This document shows, in pieces, positions 18,330 through 27,561 of a DNA stretch of 64,000 nucleotides. Source of the DNA: an uncultured Spirochaetaceae bacterium (lineage in GTDB: Bacteria; Spirochaetota; Spirochaetia; Sphaerochaetales; Sphaerochaetaceae); assembly GCA_944389275.1 (NCBI GenBank), contig CALXLT010000045.1, forward strand, positions 29,884-93,883, in the 5' to 3' direction. The translations under genes and the position numbers were made by a program. Each line of letters opens with the position of its first letter. Position 1 is the stretch's first letter. The notes under the pieces are model-generated. The model saw nothing but the letters and a program-made list of their open reading frames with translations, ran no database searches and was not told the origin of the DNA.

Positions 18330-18368
18330 CCAATCCCCTTTAAGGGAAATTCTACCATACAAAAGGCA

Positions 18369-18392
18369 AGGCCGCAGGAAAACCTGCGGCCT
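18369..18392 (-). terminator. Intrinsic terminator after the SsuABC-type operon
   Basis: Perfect 10-bp stem AGGCCGCAGG (18369-18378) with CCTGCGGCCT (18383-18392) and a 4-base loop, followed on the minus strand by TGCCTTTTG. It lies 21 bases after the substrate-binding protein stop and separates that operon from the kinase gene. Confidence 0.85.
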
Positions 18393-18413
18393 CTGGATGC
18401 TTATCCACCTGCA

Positions 18414-19403
18414 TTACTGGGCGGCTTCCTCCATGACGCTGAAAAGCACATAGGAGTCGATCGTGGCGTTCTGATCAGCCTCCGCGCCGAATCCAGCCTT
18501 CTGAACCTCATAGAGGCTCTCGATCGTTCCATCCTGCACCTGGGCCGCAAGCTCCGCGCTTGTAAGCCATGCCGCGTCTCCGCGCTGTGCATATACTGTA
18601 TCGAAATCAGTTCCAAGGACCTCAGCGACCCATCCGATCACCTCGTCCTCATGCTCTGCCCTGTAGTCCATTCCAGCATAGATGCCCTTCGTGAAGGCAA
18701 CCAGGAGGTCATGGTTCTCCTCTGCGAACTTCGGCATGACGATCCAGGAAGCGATCGAGGCTGTCCTATCGGAGAACGTGAGGTTGTCAGAGAGGATGAA
18801 TGCATCGGAGCCCGTGTTCTCGAGGATCGTGAATGATGACGGCGACCAGGTCGCGCAGGCATCGAGGGAACCGGATGTCATGGCCGATGTGATAGCGGAT
18901 GCGTCCATCTCATATGCCGTGATGTCATCGAATGTGAGCCCGGCTTCCTCAAGCGTCCATCTGAGGATCGTCTCGGATGATGTGCCTGATGCGTATCCGA
19001 TGTTCTTGCCCTTGAGGGATGCAGGATCCTCTGTCACCCCATGGCTCTTGAGGCCTATAACAGCGTCTCCGTTTCCGACATGGGAGAAGCAGAAGATATC
19101 AGCCTGGCCGTTTATGCAGAGCTTATGCGCTCCGTGCCCGATATATCCGATATCAATCGATCCTGACTCCATGGCAGCGATGATCGTAGGGCCATCAGCG
19201 AACTCGACAAGCTGGATCTCCAGGCCCTGATCAGCGAATGCTCCGGACCTCATTCCCGCAACCACGCTCCAGAGGGATGCATAGTTGGACATATATGCGA
19301 CACGGACAGTCCTCAGTCCGCTATCCGATTCCTTGGATCCGCCGGCGAAGGCGCCGGTGACAACGATAAGGGCGACAAGCATTATCGCAATGAACTTCTT
19401 CAT
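18414..19403 (-). CDS. ABC transporter substrate-binding protein (SsuA/TauA/NMT1-like)
   Basis: A periplasmic binding protein of 329 residues with a signal peptide (MKKFIAIMLVALIVVTGAFA) that ends in AGGSKES rather than a lipobox Cys, a style frequent in spirochaetes. The body fits the NMT1/SsuA fold: VRVAYMSNYASLW, DGPTIIAAMESGSIDIGYIGHG (two adjoining blocks near 75-97), LKGKNIGYASGTSSE and the LDACATWSPS hinge block. These proteins bind sulfonates, nitrate-like ions, thiamine precursors or pyrimidines, and sequence alone does not decide which. ATG 19403 was chosen as the second of two tandem ATGs, 6 bases after GGAG. It is the last gene of the operon. Confidence 0.84.
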   Translation of the reverse strand: MKKFIAIMLVALIVVTGAFAGGSKESDSGLRTVRVAYMSNYASLWSVVAGMRSGAFADQGLEIQLVEFADGPTIIAAMESGSIDIGYIGHGAHKLCINGQADIFCFSHVGNGDAVIGLKSHGVTEDPASLKGKNIGYASGTSSETILRWTLEEAGLTFDDITAYEMDASAITSAMTSGSLDACATWSPSSFTILENTGSDAFILSDNLTFSDRTASIASWIVMPKFAEENHDLLVAFTKGIYAGMDYRAEHEDEVIGWVAEVLGTDFDTVYAQRGDAAWLTSAELAAQVQDGTIESLYEVQKAGFGAEADQNATIDSYVLFSVMEEAAQ

Positions 19404-19423
19404 CATAATCTCCTTTTTTCCTA

Positions 19424-20215
19424 TCACTTCCTGACCTCGAGGTATTCCTGATAGACCTGAGACCAGATAAGGTTCTTAAGCTCGAGGAAACGAGGGCTCA
19501 TCTTCGTCTCCTGATCGCGCGGATATGGTATATCCACATCGATTATATCCTTTATGCGTCCGGGCCTCGCGCTCATTATAACAACGCGCTGGCCGAGGAT
19601 CAGGGCCTCATCGACATCATGGGTGATGAAGAAGCAAGTCTTCATCTCCTTCTCCCATGTGTCCAGAAGCTCCTGCTGCAGCTGCGTCCTGGTCTGGGCG
19701 TCAAGAGCGCCGAACGGCTCATCCATCAGCAGGACCTCAGGATTCGCGGCATATGCACGGGCAATAGCCACGCGCTGCTTCATTCCTCCGGAGAGCTCCT
19801 TAGGATAGTGGTTGACGAACTTCTCAAGATCCACCATCTTGATGTACTTCATCGCGATCGCCTCAGCTTCCTCTCCGTTTATCCCCTTCATGTTGAGGCC
19901 GAACATGACGTTCTTCTTGACCGTAAGCCATGGAAAGAGCGCATACTGCTGGAACACCACGCCTCTGTCCGGGCCTGTACCGGTCACGACCTTACCGTTG
20001 CAGGTCACAGTGCCCGATGATGGCTCTAGAAGCCCCGCGATGATGTTCAGGAGCGTGGACTTGCCGCATCCTGAAGGCCCGACGACCGTGACGAACTCAT
20101 TATTCGCTATATCGAGATTGACTCCGTTGAGAGCGACAACCTCGCCGGTTCTACCCATGTAGGTCTTCTTGACGTTGTCAATATGGACCTTTATATCTCT
20201 CTCTTCTCCTGCCAT
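19424..20215 (-). CDS. ABC transporter ATP-binding protein (SsuB/TauB-like)
   Basis: ATPase of 263 residues for the adjacent importer. Walker A GPSGCGKSTLL, Q-loop VFQQYALFPWLTVKKNV, signature LSGGMKQRVAIARA, Walker B VLLMDEPFGALD and switch His in FFITHDVDEA are all present. The FPWLTVKKN and MDEPFGALDAQTR blocks are characteristic of the nitrate/sulfonate/taurine subfamily. The start overlaps the permease gene by 25 bases, and the substrate-binding protein gene begins 20 bases after its stop. A C-terminal segment (IPYPRDQETKMSPRFLELKNLIW) is normal for this subfamily. Confidence 0.87.
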   Translation of the reverse strand: MAGEERDIKVHIDNVKKTYMGRTGEVVALNGVNLDIANNEFVTVVGPSGCGKSTLLNIIAGLLEPSSGTVTCNGKVVTGTGPDRGVVFQQYALFPWLTVKKNVMFGLNMKGINGEEAEAIAMKYIKMVDLEKFVNHYPKELSGGMKQRVAIARAYAANPEVLLMDEPFGALDAQTRTQLQQELLDTWEKEMKTCFFITHDVDEALILGQRVVIMSARPGRIKDIIDVDIPYPRDQETKMSPRFLELKNLIWSQVYQEYLEVRK

Positions 20216-20991
20216 CCCGTTAGCTTCCTCTCTAAAAGCTTGATTATCTTCTCGACAGTGATGCCTATCACGCCGATTATGATTATGTATAAGAGCATCG
20301 GAGCCGTCTCGAAGTTATTGTTGAAGCTCCTTATCCTCATACCCAGTCCAGCGAACGCTCCTGTGGACTCAGCCGCGATGAGCGTCGTGAGCGCGACAGA
20401 TGCACCGAGCCTGATGGCCGTGAGCACGAACGGAAGCGATGCCGGGGCGAGGACGCGGATGAAGATATCCTTGTCGCGTGCACCGAGAACGCGGGCAGCC
20501 TTTATCAGCGTCTCATCGATGTTTATGATTCCCTGGTACATCGTTATGCACATTATCAGGAAGGTAGCTATCGTGATGACGATGATCTGCGGCCTTCTTC
20601 CTACTCCTGCCGCGATGACGATGAGCGGCACGTAGGCAAGAGGCGGGATGTTCCTGATGAACTGGATCCACGGCTCGATTATGTTCCTCACCGGCTTGTA
20701 CCATGCCATGAGGATCGCGACAGGGAGCGCTATGATGAAGCCGAGCGCGTATCCTGCCCCTACGCTTATGAGGCTGGAGGAAAGATCCTTCCAGAGTATC
20801 CCTCTTTCAATCACGACCGGGATCTGGCCAAGAGTGACGATTATATTAGGGAACGACCTTGCAGTCTGCGGCAGCACCGACAGAAGCGTCCAAAGCCCTA
20901 TCGCCACAGCAAGCGAGATAAGGAGCCATACGCGGCTCATCATCTTCCCGCCCTGCTTTCCTCCCTTCCTTGCAGAACTCTTCTCACCCAT
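20191..20991 (-). CDS. ABC transporter permease (SsuC/TauC-like)
   Basis: Inner-membrane permease of 266 residues with a basic N-terminus and about six transmembrane helices. The cytoplasmic EAA loop is visible as ARVLGARDKDIFIRVLAP followed by LPFVLTAIRLG. GYALGFIIALPVAILMAW and the FIRNIPPLAYVPL segment match the SsuC group. It is the first gene of permease-ATPase-binding protein, with an AAAGGAGG site 9 bases before the start. The nearest downstream operon encodes a dihydropyrimidinase and cytidine deaminase, so a pyrimidine-type substrate is one possibility, but the terminator at 18369-18392 separates the two units. Confidence 0.85.
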   Translation of the reverse strand: MGEKSSARKGGKQGGKMMSRVWLLISLAVAIGLWTLLSVLPQTARSFPNIIVTLGQIPVVIERGILWKDLSSSLISVGAGYALGFIIALPVAILMAWYKPVRNIIEPWIQFIRNIPPLAYVPLIVIAAGVGRRPQIIVITIATFLIMCITMYQGIINIDETLIKAARVLGARDKDIFIRVLAPASLPFVLTAIRLGASVALTTLIAAESTGAFAGLGMRIRSFNNNFETAPMLLYIIIIGVIGITVEKIIKLLERKLTGWQEKREI

Positions 20992-21077
20992 TATCTGGGC
21001 CTCCTTTTACTTTACCTGGATTCAAGGCTAACACCGATTCTGCACATTGGTAGGCTGAATTTTCTTACGCCCTATCC

Positions 21078-22484
21078 ATGTTGACACTGCCGATGCACAG
21101 CCTTAAAACAATCCATGTGGACAGCGATAGAAGCGATTTCAGCAAAGGAAGCATATACGCCCATATACTCCAGCTCGCGATCCCGATGACGATCGCACAA
21201 CTGGTTCAGATGCTCTACAGCGTGGTTGACAGGATATATATCGGCCATCTAGAAGGAGCATCGGCGATGGCCCTGACAGGGCTTGGGCTTACGTTCCCTA
21301 TCATCTCGCTCACCGCGGCCTTCACGAATCTCTTCTCCGCAGGAGGCGCTCCGCTTTCCGCGATATCCCGCGGGGCCGGGAACAAGGAGGAGGCGGACAG
21401 GATAATGGGCAATACATTCTCGATGCTCCTGATATCCTCTCTCCTGCTGATGGCTATCTTCTATTCGCTCATGCGCCCGCTCCTTTTCCTATTCGGCGCG
21501 TCGGATGCGACATATCCATATGCACGCTCCTATCTCTCGATATACCTCATAGGAACCCCATTCGTGATGGCCGGAACGGGGATGAACGCCTTCATAAACG
21601 CCGAGGGCTTCGGGAAGACAGGGATGTTCACGATACTCCTGGGAGCTGTCACGAACATAATACTCGATCCGATATTCATATTCGCGTTCGGCATGGGCAT
21701 CGCAGGAGCGGCCATAGCCTCCGTGATATCCCAGCTGCTCTCCGCGGCCTTCGTAATCTCATTCCTGACAGGGAAAAGGACTATAATGAGGCTCAGGCCA
21801 GAGATCATGAGGCTTGATGCCGGCATAGTGCGGAAGATAATGGGCCTCGGCCTTGCCGGCTTCATAATGCAGGCCTCGAACGGAGCCGTGCAGGTTGCCT
21901 GCACATCCACGCTGCGCTTATTCGGCAGCGATATCTACGTAGGCATAATGACGGTGCTCAATTCAATCCGTGACATGATCGCGCTTCCCGCCCAGGGACT
22001 GACCGACGCGGCAAAGCCTGTCATAGGATACAACTACGGGGCAAGGGAATACGGAAGGATAAGGAAGGCCGTGAGGTTCATCACCGCGATAAGCGTGGCC
22101 TATATGGTCATATCATGGCTGATGCTGCTGCTCTTTCCTCATGGCTTCATCCAGATATTCAGCTCGGATGAGGAGCTTCTTTCGAAGGGTGTCGGAGCGC
22201 TACACCTCTATTTCTTCGGATTCTTCATGATGGCCCTGCAGTTCTGCGGCCAGACTGTCTTCGTGGGGCTGGGGAAATCGAGGCAGGCCATATTCTTCTC
22301 CCTATTCCGGAAGATCGTCATAGTCGTTCCCCTCACGCTCCTGCTTCCTCGCATCGGCTTCGGCATCAATGGCGTATTCATCGCGGAGCCTATCTCCAAC
22401 TTCATCGGCGGGACAGCCTGCTTCGTCACGATGCTGATATACTCCAGCAATCTCTTCAGGAAAGAAGAAGCCGCGGCACGTTGA
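21078..22484 (+). CDS. MATE family multidrug/cation efflux protein
   Basis: A 468-residue membrane protein with about twelve transmembrane helices in two related halves, matching the MATE (NorM/DinF) exporters that expel drugs or metabolites using Na+ or H+ gradients. Visible family blocks include LQLAIPMTIAQLVQMLYSVVDRIYIG, which opens helix 1, PFVMAGTGMNAFINAEG, and the second-half GLAGFIMQASNGAVQ. It is transcribed alone, divergent from the ABC permease. No clear ribosome site precedes ATG 21078, and ATG 21096 is an alternative start. It is one of three MATE genes in this window, and the family is too broad to name a substrate. Confidence 0.85.
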   Translation: MLTLPMHSLKTIHVDSDRSDFSKGSIYAHILQLAIPMTIAQLVQMLYSVVDRIYIGHLEGASAMALTGLGLTFPIISLTAAFTNLFSAGGAPLSAISRGAGNKEEADRIMGNTFSMLLISSLLLMAIFYSLMRPLLFLFGASDATYPYARSYLSIYLIGTPFVMAGTGMNAFINAEGFGKTGMFTILLGAVTNIILDPIFIFAFGMGIAGAAIASVISQLLSAAFVISFLTGKRTIMRLRPEIMRLDAGIVRKIMGLGLAGFIMQASNGAVQVACTSTLRLFGSDIYVGIMTVLNSIRDMIALPAQGLTDAAKPVIGYNYGAREYGRIRKAVRFITAISVAYMVISWLMLLLFPHGFIQIFSSDEELLSKGVGALHLYFFGFFMMALQFCGQTVFVGLGKSRQAIFFSLFRKIVIVVPLTLLLPRIGFGINGVFIAEPISNFIGGTACFVTMLIYSSNLFRKEEAAAR

Positions 22485-22491
22485 CCGCGGC
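22470..22491. terminator. Bidirectional GC-rich stem-loop
   Basis: GCCGCGG (22470-22476) and CCGCGGC (22485-22491) with an 8-base loop that contains the MATE stop codon. The stem is flanked by pyrimidine-rich sequence on the minus strand (CTTCTTCTTTCC) and AGCTTTC on the plus strand. It lies between the convergent MATE and ridA genes. Confidence 0.6.
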
Positions 22492-22496
22492 AGCTT

Positions 22497-22880
22497 TCAG
22501 GCAAGGGCTATGACCTCTATCTCCACCTGCACATCCTTCGGAAGCTTCCTGACAGCAACCGCGGAGCGGGCGGGAAGGACATGGGCTGAGGCGAATGCCT
22601 CCGCGTAGACCTCATTCACGGCACCGAAGTCATCCATATCCTTAAGGAAGACCGTGGCCTTCACCACCTTTGAGATATCCGTGCCGGCGGCGGCAAGGAC
22701 AGCGTTAATATTCCTGAACACCTGCCTTGCCTGATCAGCGGCGCTGCCCTCGACGATCTGGCCTGTTGCCGGATCAATAGGGATCTGGCCTGATGCGAAT
22801 ACCATTCCGTTAGCCTTCACAGCCTGGCTATATGGCCCGATTGCAGCCGGAGCTGACTTAGTCTTGATCCTCTCTATCAT
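22497..22880 (-). CDS. ridA: RidA family enamine/imine deaminase
   Basis: RidA hydrolyses reactive enamine/imine intermediates released by PLP enzymes. The 127-residue protein has APAAIGPYSQAV (8-19), VFASGQIPIDP, GTDISKVVKATVFLKDM and ARSAVAVRKLPKDVQVEIE, which includes the conserved substrate-binding Arg. ATG 22880 follows GGAGGAGAAC; the frame continues upstream, but that extension overlaps the HAD gene. It is the last gene of the prs-to-ridA run, which also contains a PLP aminotransferase, a plausible source of its substrate. Confidence 0.9.
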   Translation of the reverse strand: MIERIKTKSAPAAIGPYSQAVKANGMVFASGQIPIDPATGQIVEGSAADQARQVFRNINAVLAAAGTDISKVVKATVFLKDMDDFGAVNEVYAEAFASAHVLPARSAVAVRKLPKDVQVEIEVIALA

Positions 22881-23535
22881 GTTCTCCTCCATTCCTGTTG
22901 CATATGTATCTATATATCCCGTCCGCATCATCTGCATAGGGAGATCCATCAAGCTCCTTCATATCAGCAAAGCCGAAGCCGTACCTGACGCCAAGGAAAG
23001 GAACCGAGGCGTCAAGCGCGCCTTTCAGGTCATTGGCAGTGTCACCGACCATAAGAGCCTCAACATCGGCTATGCCTGAATCTGAGACGCACATCCTGAT
23101 TATATCACCCTTGGTACGGTTCTCTCTCTCATTCGAGCCATGGACCGTATCAAAGAGGTGCAGTACACCAAGGTTCTCAAGGCAGAGCTTCACCAGATCC
23201 TCCCCCTTGAACGTGGCGATTCCCGTCATGATCCCATCTGCATGCAGCTTCCCCAGAAGCTCCTTTATCCCGGGGTACAGCCTCATCATCCTGTATCCTG
23301 TCCTCAGGTACTCCTCCCTGTAGATCGATACAGCATCATCGATAAGGGAAGGATCGAGGCCGAATGCTACGCGGAAGCAGTCCCTGAGCGGAGGGCCTAC
23401 GAATTTCCGGAGGTCGCTCTCCGAATACTCCTTCGTGATCCCAAGCGCCCTGATCGTATAGAGCGCGGTATGGAAGATCCCCTCGGAAGAGTCAGCGATC
23501 GTTCCATCGAAATCAAAGAACACGCCCTTAATCAT
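22858..23535 (-). CDS. HAD hydrolase, phosphoglycolate phosphatase-like
   Basis: A 225-residue HAD phosphatase of the Gph type. Motif I is FFDFDGTIADSS (7-18), motif II is ATFKGEDL (usual ATNK), and motif IV is MVGDTANDLKGA. The cap domain between motifs I and II is alpha-helical (LRKFVGPPLRDCF), as in phosphoglycolate and pyrophosphate phosphatases. The start at ATG 23535 lies inside the end of the inositol monophosphatase gene (8-base overlap), and its own end overlaps ridA by 23 bases, so the group is tightly coupled. The true substrate cannot be read from sequence. Confidence 0.83.
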   Translation of the reverse strand: MIKGVFFDFDGTIADSSEGIFHTALYTIRALGITKEYSESDLRKFVGPPLRDCFRVAFGLDPSLIDDAVSIYREEYLRTGYRMMRLYPGIKELLGKLHADGIMTGIATFKGEDLVKLCLENLGVLHLFDTVHGSNERENRTKGDIIRMCVSDSGIADVEALMVGDTANDLKGALDASVPFLGVRYGFGFADMKELDGSPYADDADGIYRYICNRNGGEHDREDQD

Positions 23536-24301
23536 CAAGAAGCCCCAATACCCTGCCATGCACGGCAGATGATGTCGCGACGATATCGATCGAAGCCTCG
23601 TCATCGGAGAGAAGCGTTACCTGTCCTCCCGCCTCGCGGACTATCACTATGCCGGCGGCACAGTCATAGATATGAAGCCCCAGCTCGTAATACGATGCGC
23701 AGCGGCCGCATGCGACATAGCATAGGGAAAGGGCCGCGGAGCCAACTGAGCGCATATCCGAAAAGAGATCGTAGAAGCGCCTCATCCTGGCCATATAGCC
23801 ATCCATGCGCGAATGATCGCGATGAGGCGGGACAAGAAGGGCCAGCGACTCGGATACATCCTCCCTCTCATCAGTGTGTATGGGCTTTCCGTTAAGGAAG
23901 GCGCCCTCTCCCCGGATAGCTATGAAGACCTCATTCTGTCGCGGTACGGCTATGGCACCGAAAGCAAGCCCTTCCTCATCCTCATACGCTATGGATATCG
24001 TATAGCAGGGAAAGGATGCCATGAAATCAACGGTTCCATCTATCGGATCGACGATCCAGCGCCGCGAATGCCCGCTCTTTCCCCCATACTCCTCTCCAAG
24101 GATCAGATCATCAGGGAAGGATGATAGGATGATCTGACGGATCATCTTCTCAGCCATGCTGTCTGCAGCGGTCACGTAGTCATTGCGGCCCTTGAAGCTT
24201 ACCTCAGCTCTGAGGCTCTCATGGGAAAGAAGGAAGGCCGAGGTCTCATCCAAGGCCTTCAGCGCTACTTCAAAACGCTTATGGATCTCACTTCTTTCCA
24301 C
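23528..24301 (-). CDS. Inositol monophosphatase family protein
   Basis: A Mg2+-dependent phosphatase of 257 residues, in the family of inositol monophosphatase, fructose-1,6-bisphosphatase type IV and PAP phosphatase. The metal-binding motifs are complete: GEEYGG, WIVDPIDGTVDF (Asp, Asp) and the C-terminal IYDCAAGIVIVREAGG (the usual W-D-x-A-A-G as YDCAAG). The start is a GTG at 24301, preceded by GAGGGGAAGCA and overlapping the acidic-protein gene by 14 bases. It may dephosphorylate inositol phosphate or a nucleotide such as PAP. Neighbouring prs suggests a nucleotide link, but that is inference. Confidence 0.85.
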   Translation of the reverse strand: MERSEIHKRFEVALKALDETSAFLLSHESLRAEVSFKGRNDYVTAADSMAEKMIRQIILSSFPDDLILGEEYGGKSGHSRRWIVDPIDGTVDFMASFPCYTISIAYEDEEGLAFGAIAVPRQNEVFIAIRGEGAFLNGKPIHTDEREDVSESLALLVPPHRDHSRMDGYMARMRRFYDLFSDMRSVGSAALSLCYVACGRCASYYELGLHIYDCAAGIVIVREAGGQVTLLSDDEASIDIVATSSAVHGRVLGLLDD

Positions 24302-27300
24302 TGCTTCCCCTCGCTATGAGCTGCTCTCCGACTATGCGGCAGATCTTCCAGTTCGATGGAGAGAACGAGGAAGGGGTTATCTTCCTTTCCTCGGCGTCCT
24401 GAAGGATGCCATCGCCATCGAATGATAGGATCAGGGCATTCCATGAGCTGGAATGGCGCGAATACATCACGGCACCTGCGTTGTTGAGGATCTCCTCCCT
24501 GCGTATGTCATCCATCACGCCCTTCGGGGCGGCGATGAGTATGGAAAGAGAATAGTCGAAGATGGAGAACATCTTGTCCTTGCCATCCTCGCCCTGCCTC
24601 TCAAGGCTCTTCCCGATCACCCCTTCAAGATACGAGAGCATATCAGGATCGGAGGAGCGCACGAAATCAACGAACGCGCTTCCTGGCCCGACCTTCAGGG
24701 CGATCTCCCTCACAAGACCGGAAAGATCCGAGAAGTCATCAGCAGCGCTGCCCTCCCCGTTGCCTACCATAACGAATACGCTGCCTTCCGAGCTATCCTC
24801 AACACGCTTGACGCCTCTATCGGCCATATCGGAGACATCACCGCTATCCTCAGCCTCAGTGCTGCCCGCCTCTTCCGTATCCTCATTGTCTTCATCAAAG
24901 TCCGATACGGGATCCTCAGTCCCCTCATCAGAAGCAAACGGCTCCTCGCCTTCATCAGGATCAGCCATGATCTCACCCGATGGGGATCCTGGCTCTTCCT
25001 CCTCTGCAGGAGCTTCCATGGAAGCAGAGGACGCAATCTCATCATCCTCCATAGGCTCTTCCTCAAAAGAAGGATCAGAATCGGCATCTTCTGCAGGCAG
25101 AGAAGCACTGGATGAAACCGAATCATCCTCTCTCTCCTCATCAGGCTCCGCATTAAAAGCTTCTCCCAAGGCTGGAATATATGCCTTTGCATCTTCCTCA
25201 TCCTCGTCCATTGGATTTTCCTCAGGAGAGGAATCAGCATCATCTGCAGGTTCGGAAAGAGGAGTCTCTTCTGATTCTTCTTCAAAGGCCTCTGGCTGAT
25301 CCTGGGCCTCAGGCTCTCCTTCCGCCTCTTCCGATTCCATCAGGTTCTCCTCAGAAGGACCTGCAACGGTCTCAGAGACAAAGGATGCCTCATCAGGGAC
25401 AGTATCATCGTCCTGTGCTTCCGCCTCATCATCGCCAGCCATTTCCATCGCATCCTGCCCTGCATTGTCCTGGATGCTTTCTGCCTCATCTATCTCAGTC
25501 GGGACATAGTCATCGGATGCAGGCTGCATCGGAGCGGCCTCACGATGCTCCAATTCCTTCTCATAGTCAGAGGCAAAAGCGGAGGCTTCCTCCTCTTCCT
25601 TCTCGTATTCAGCCTCCTCCTCGATGCTTTCCGCCTCGGTCTCGAGCTCAGCCTCGCTCTCCTCCTCAGGGTTATCGAAAAGATCATCGAAGAGATCTGC
25701 CTGATCAGCGTCGTAAGGGCTCTCGCTCTGGTAGAGATCATCCTTCTCCACCTCGTCGTAAAGCTCCTCGTCCTCTATCTCCTCATCATCCTCAGGAGGA
25801 AGGACATCGCCTTCGTCATAGCTGTAATCGTCGTTATCGAGCTCCCTCTCGTACTCATCAGCCTCAGCATCGCTTTCCTCATCGCGCCTTATGATCTCGC
25901 TTGTCAGGCGATACCTGTCCTGAAGCTTGCGGAGCTCCTCCTCGCATGGGGTGACCTTGCGGTACTCGGGAATCGGCGCCTCGTCCAGGGCCCTCTCCTT
26001 CTCCTCCAGAACGCGAGCCTTCTCATCATCGTCCTCGCTATCGTACTCGTACTCATCGGAGATCTCATCATCCACGTCATCGATGACCTCCTTGTCATCG
26101 ATATCGTCCTCATCAAGATAATCGAGGATCTCGGTCTTCTCCGGGAATTCCAGCGCGCCGAATATCGTGCGGTGGAACTCCTCGCGCCCTTCCTCCGTAT
26201 TGGCAGACTTTATCAGGTAATAGACCGAGGAGGAGAACACGCTGTCGCTTATCTTCTCAAGCGGCGAATCGCTGTCTGGATCAAGGATAAGGAGCTTATG
26301 CCCATCGCGCGCCCTGGCATTCCTGTCCTCGGCATGGGATCTCACGCGGGACTCATAGAACGCGGGATTCTCCACCGCGTTGACTTCCCTGATGGATGAG
26401 AGGATCGAGATATCGACCTTATTGCCATCAAAGGAGTATACGCCGACAGTGTCGGTCTCGGAGAAAAGGAGGCGGCAGGCTGCGGAAGCCGCGGCGCTAT
26501 CACGAAGGTACAGGCCCGCGTTGATGGCCAGTATGCGCTGGCCGTATGAGAGGATATGGGACTGCACGAACGAGAAGTGCATCGAGCCGAACCGGATGAA
26601 TGGATAGACCGAGGCAGGCCAGAGCCCCTTCCTCAGATACTCATCTATATCGACAGAGCCGATCGGACAGGAAAGGACCTCATAGACATCTGACGGGAGA
26701 TCTGCGGCGAACTCAGGGCGGAAGAGATCGAAGTCATCACGCCTTCCCTGCAGGTCCTTGACGCGCATCTCCCATTTATTCTCATGGACTATCTCATCGC
26801 GAAGCTCGTCATCGGATAGAGAAGGATCAGCGCCCTCAGCCCTCTTGCGGGCCATGAGCAGCAGCATCTCCGCCTTGTATACCGAGAAGTCCTCTGTAAG
26901 CTTATCGATGCCCTCCAAGCCATATTCCGCTATCTTCTCAAGCCCTGAGAGCAGAGGACGGAGCTCCGTTCCGAACTTCTCCTCTATCACCTTCTCGTCG
27001 TCTATGGCATAGCCATACCAGAGGCATGAGTGCTTCTCTATCGAATCACGGCTCTCCTCCGGAGGGAAGAACTGCCTGAGGATCGTCTCCCTGTAGCTCT
27101 CGGCATTCTCCTCCGATACAGCCCCGCTCCTGACGGCGTAGACGGCATAGCTCTCGATATACTTCAGAAGCCGCTTCGCGGCATCCTCCGCAAGAGATAG
27201 CAGCCGGTTCCAGTCCTTCTGCTTTATATCGCGGTTGGTTGACGCGGGATACGATGTGTCATAGAGAGTGGACTGCAGCACGGACTGCGTCAGGACCGGC

Positions 27301-27530
27301 AGCAGATGGGCATAGAGCTTCTGGAACTCATCATCGCCCTTAAGCCTCGCGACCCTGCGCTCCTCCCAAGCGGCCATCTTCAGCATCTCAAGAGGATGAT
27401 AAGGCCTCATCGTCCTCGCGATATTCCTCATATCCAGCCCAAGGTAGTTAAGGGCTTCCTGCATGTTCTTCTCGGCTTTCTCCCCCGACATCGAGGAAAG
27501 CGCGGAAAAGTCGGCGAACAATGAGTCCAC
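24288..27530 (-). CDS. Large acidic protein of unknown function
   Basis: A 1080-residue protein I do not recognise. Three parts can be seen. Residues 1 to about 470 look folded, with mixed helices and strands (for example KDWNRLLSLAEDAAKRLLKY, LWPASVYPFIRFGSMHFSF) and no transmembrane segment. About 470-960 is a very long low-complexity region dominated by Glu and Asp with Ser, Ala and Pro, which must be strongly negative and largely disordered. About 960-1080 is again folded-looking (FSDLSGLVREIALKVGPG, FSIFDYSLSILIAAPKGV). The start is GTG 27530, with AAGGAG exactly 6 bases upstream; a TTG nine codons earlier has no such site. It sits between an aminotransferase gene (31 bases away) and an inositol monophosphatase gene (overlapping). 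Confidence 0.75.
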   Translation of the reverse strand: MDSLFADFSALSSMSGEKAEKNMQEALNYLGLDMRNIARTMRPYHPLEMLKMAAWEERRVARLKGDDEFQKLYAHLLPVLTQSVLQSTLYDTSYPASTNRDIKQKDWNRLLSLAEDAAKRLLKYIESYAVYAVRSGAVSEENAESYRETILRQFFPPEESRDSIEKHSCLWYGYAIDDEKVIEEKFGTELRPLLSGLEKIAEYGLEGIDKLTEDFSVYKAEMLLLMARKRAEGADPSLSDDELRDEIVHENKWEMRVKDLQGRRDDFDLFRPEFAADLPSDVYEVLSCPIGSVDIDEYLRKGLWPASVYPFIRFGSMHFSFVQSHILSYGQRILAINAGLYLRDSAAASAACRLLFSETDTVGVYSFDGNKVDISILSSIREVNAVENPAFYESRVRSHAEDRNARARDGHKLLILDPDSDSPLEKISDSVFSSSVYYLIKSANTEEGREEFHRTIFGALEFPEKTEILDYLDEDDIDDKEVIDDVDDEISDEYEYDSEDDDEKARVLEEKERALDEAPIPEYRKVTPCEEELRKLQDRYRLTSEIIRRDEESDAEADEYERELDNDDYSYDEGDVLPPEDDEEIEDEELYDEVEKDDLYQSESPYDADQADLFDDLFDNPEEESEAELETEAESIEEEAEYEKEEEEASAFASDYEKELEHREAAPMQPASDDYVPTEIDEAESIQDNAGQDAMEMAGDDEAEAQDDDTVPDEASFVSETVAGPSEENLMESEEAEGEPEAQDQPEAFEEESEETPLSEPADDADSSPEENPMDEDEEDAKAYIPALGEAFNAEPDEEREDDSVSSSASLPAEDADSDPSFEEEPMEDDEIASSASMEAPAEEEEPGSPSGEIMADPDEGEEPFASDEGTEDPVSDFDEDNEDTEEAGSTEAEDSGDVSDMADRGVKRVEDSSEGSVFVMVGNGEGSAADDFSDLSGLVREIALKVGPGSAFVDFVRSSDPDMLSYLEGVIGKSLERQGEDGKDKMFSIFDYSLSILIAAPKGVMDDIRREEILNNAGAVMYSRHSSSWNALILSFDGDGILQDAEERKITPSSFSPSNWKICRIVGEQLIARGSSGKK

Positions 27531-27561
27531 GGCGTGCTCCTTGCAATCAGTAATCAATCTA

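Noticed and set aside
20992..21077. Riboswitch before the SsuABC-type operon (for example TPP)
   Set aside because: The leader is under 90 bases and lacks the CTGAGA-type conserved motif; only a ribosome site is evident.
24453..26399. Several long plus-strand frames inside the acidic-protein gene
   Set aside because: They are low-complexity Ser/Leu/Ile-rich translations of the Asp/Glu codon repeats on the other strand, with no independent signals.
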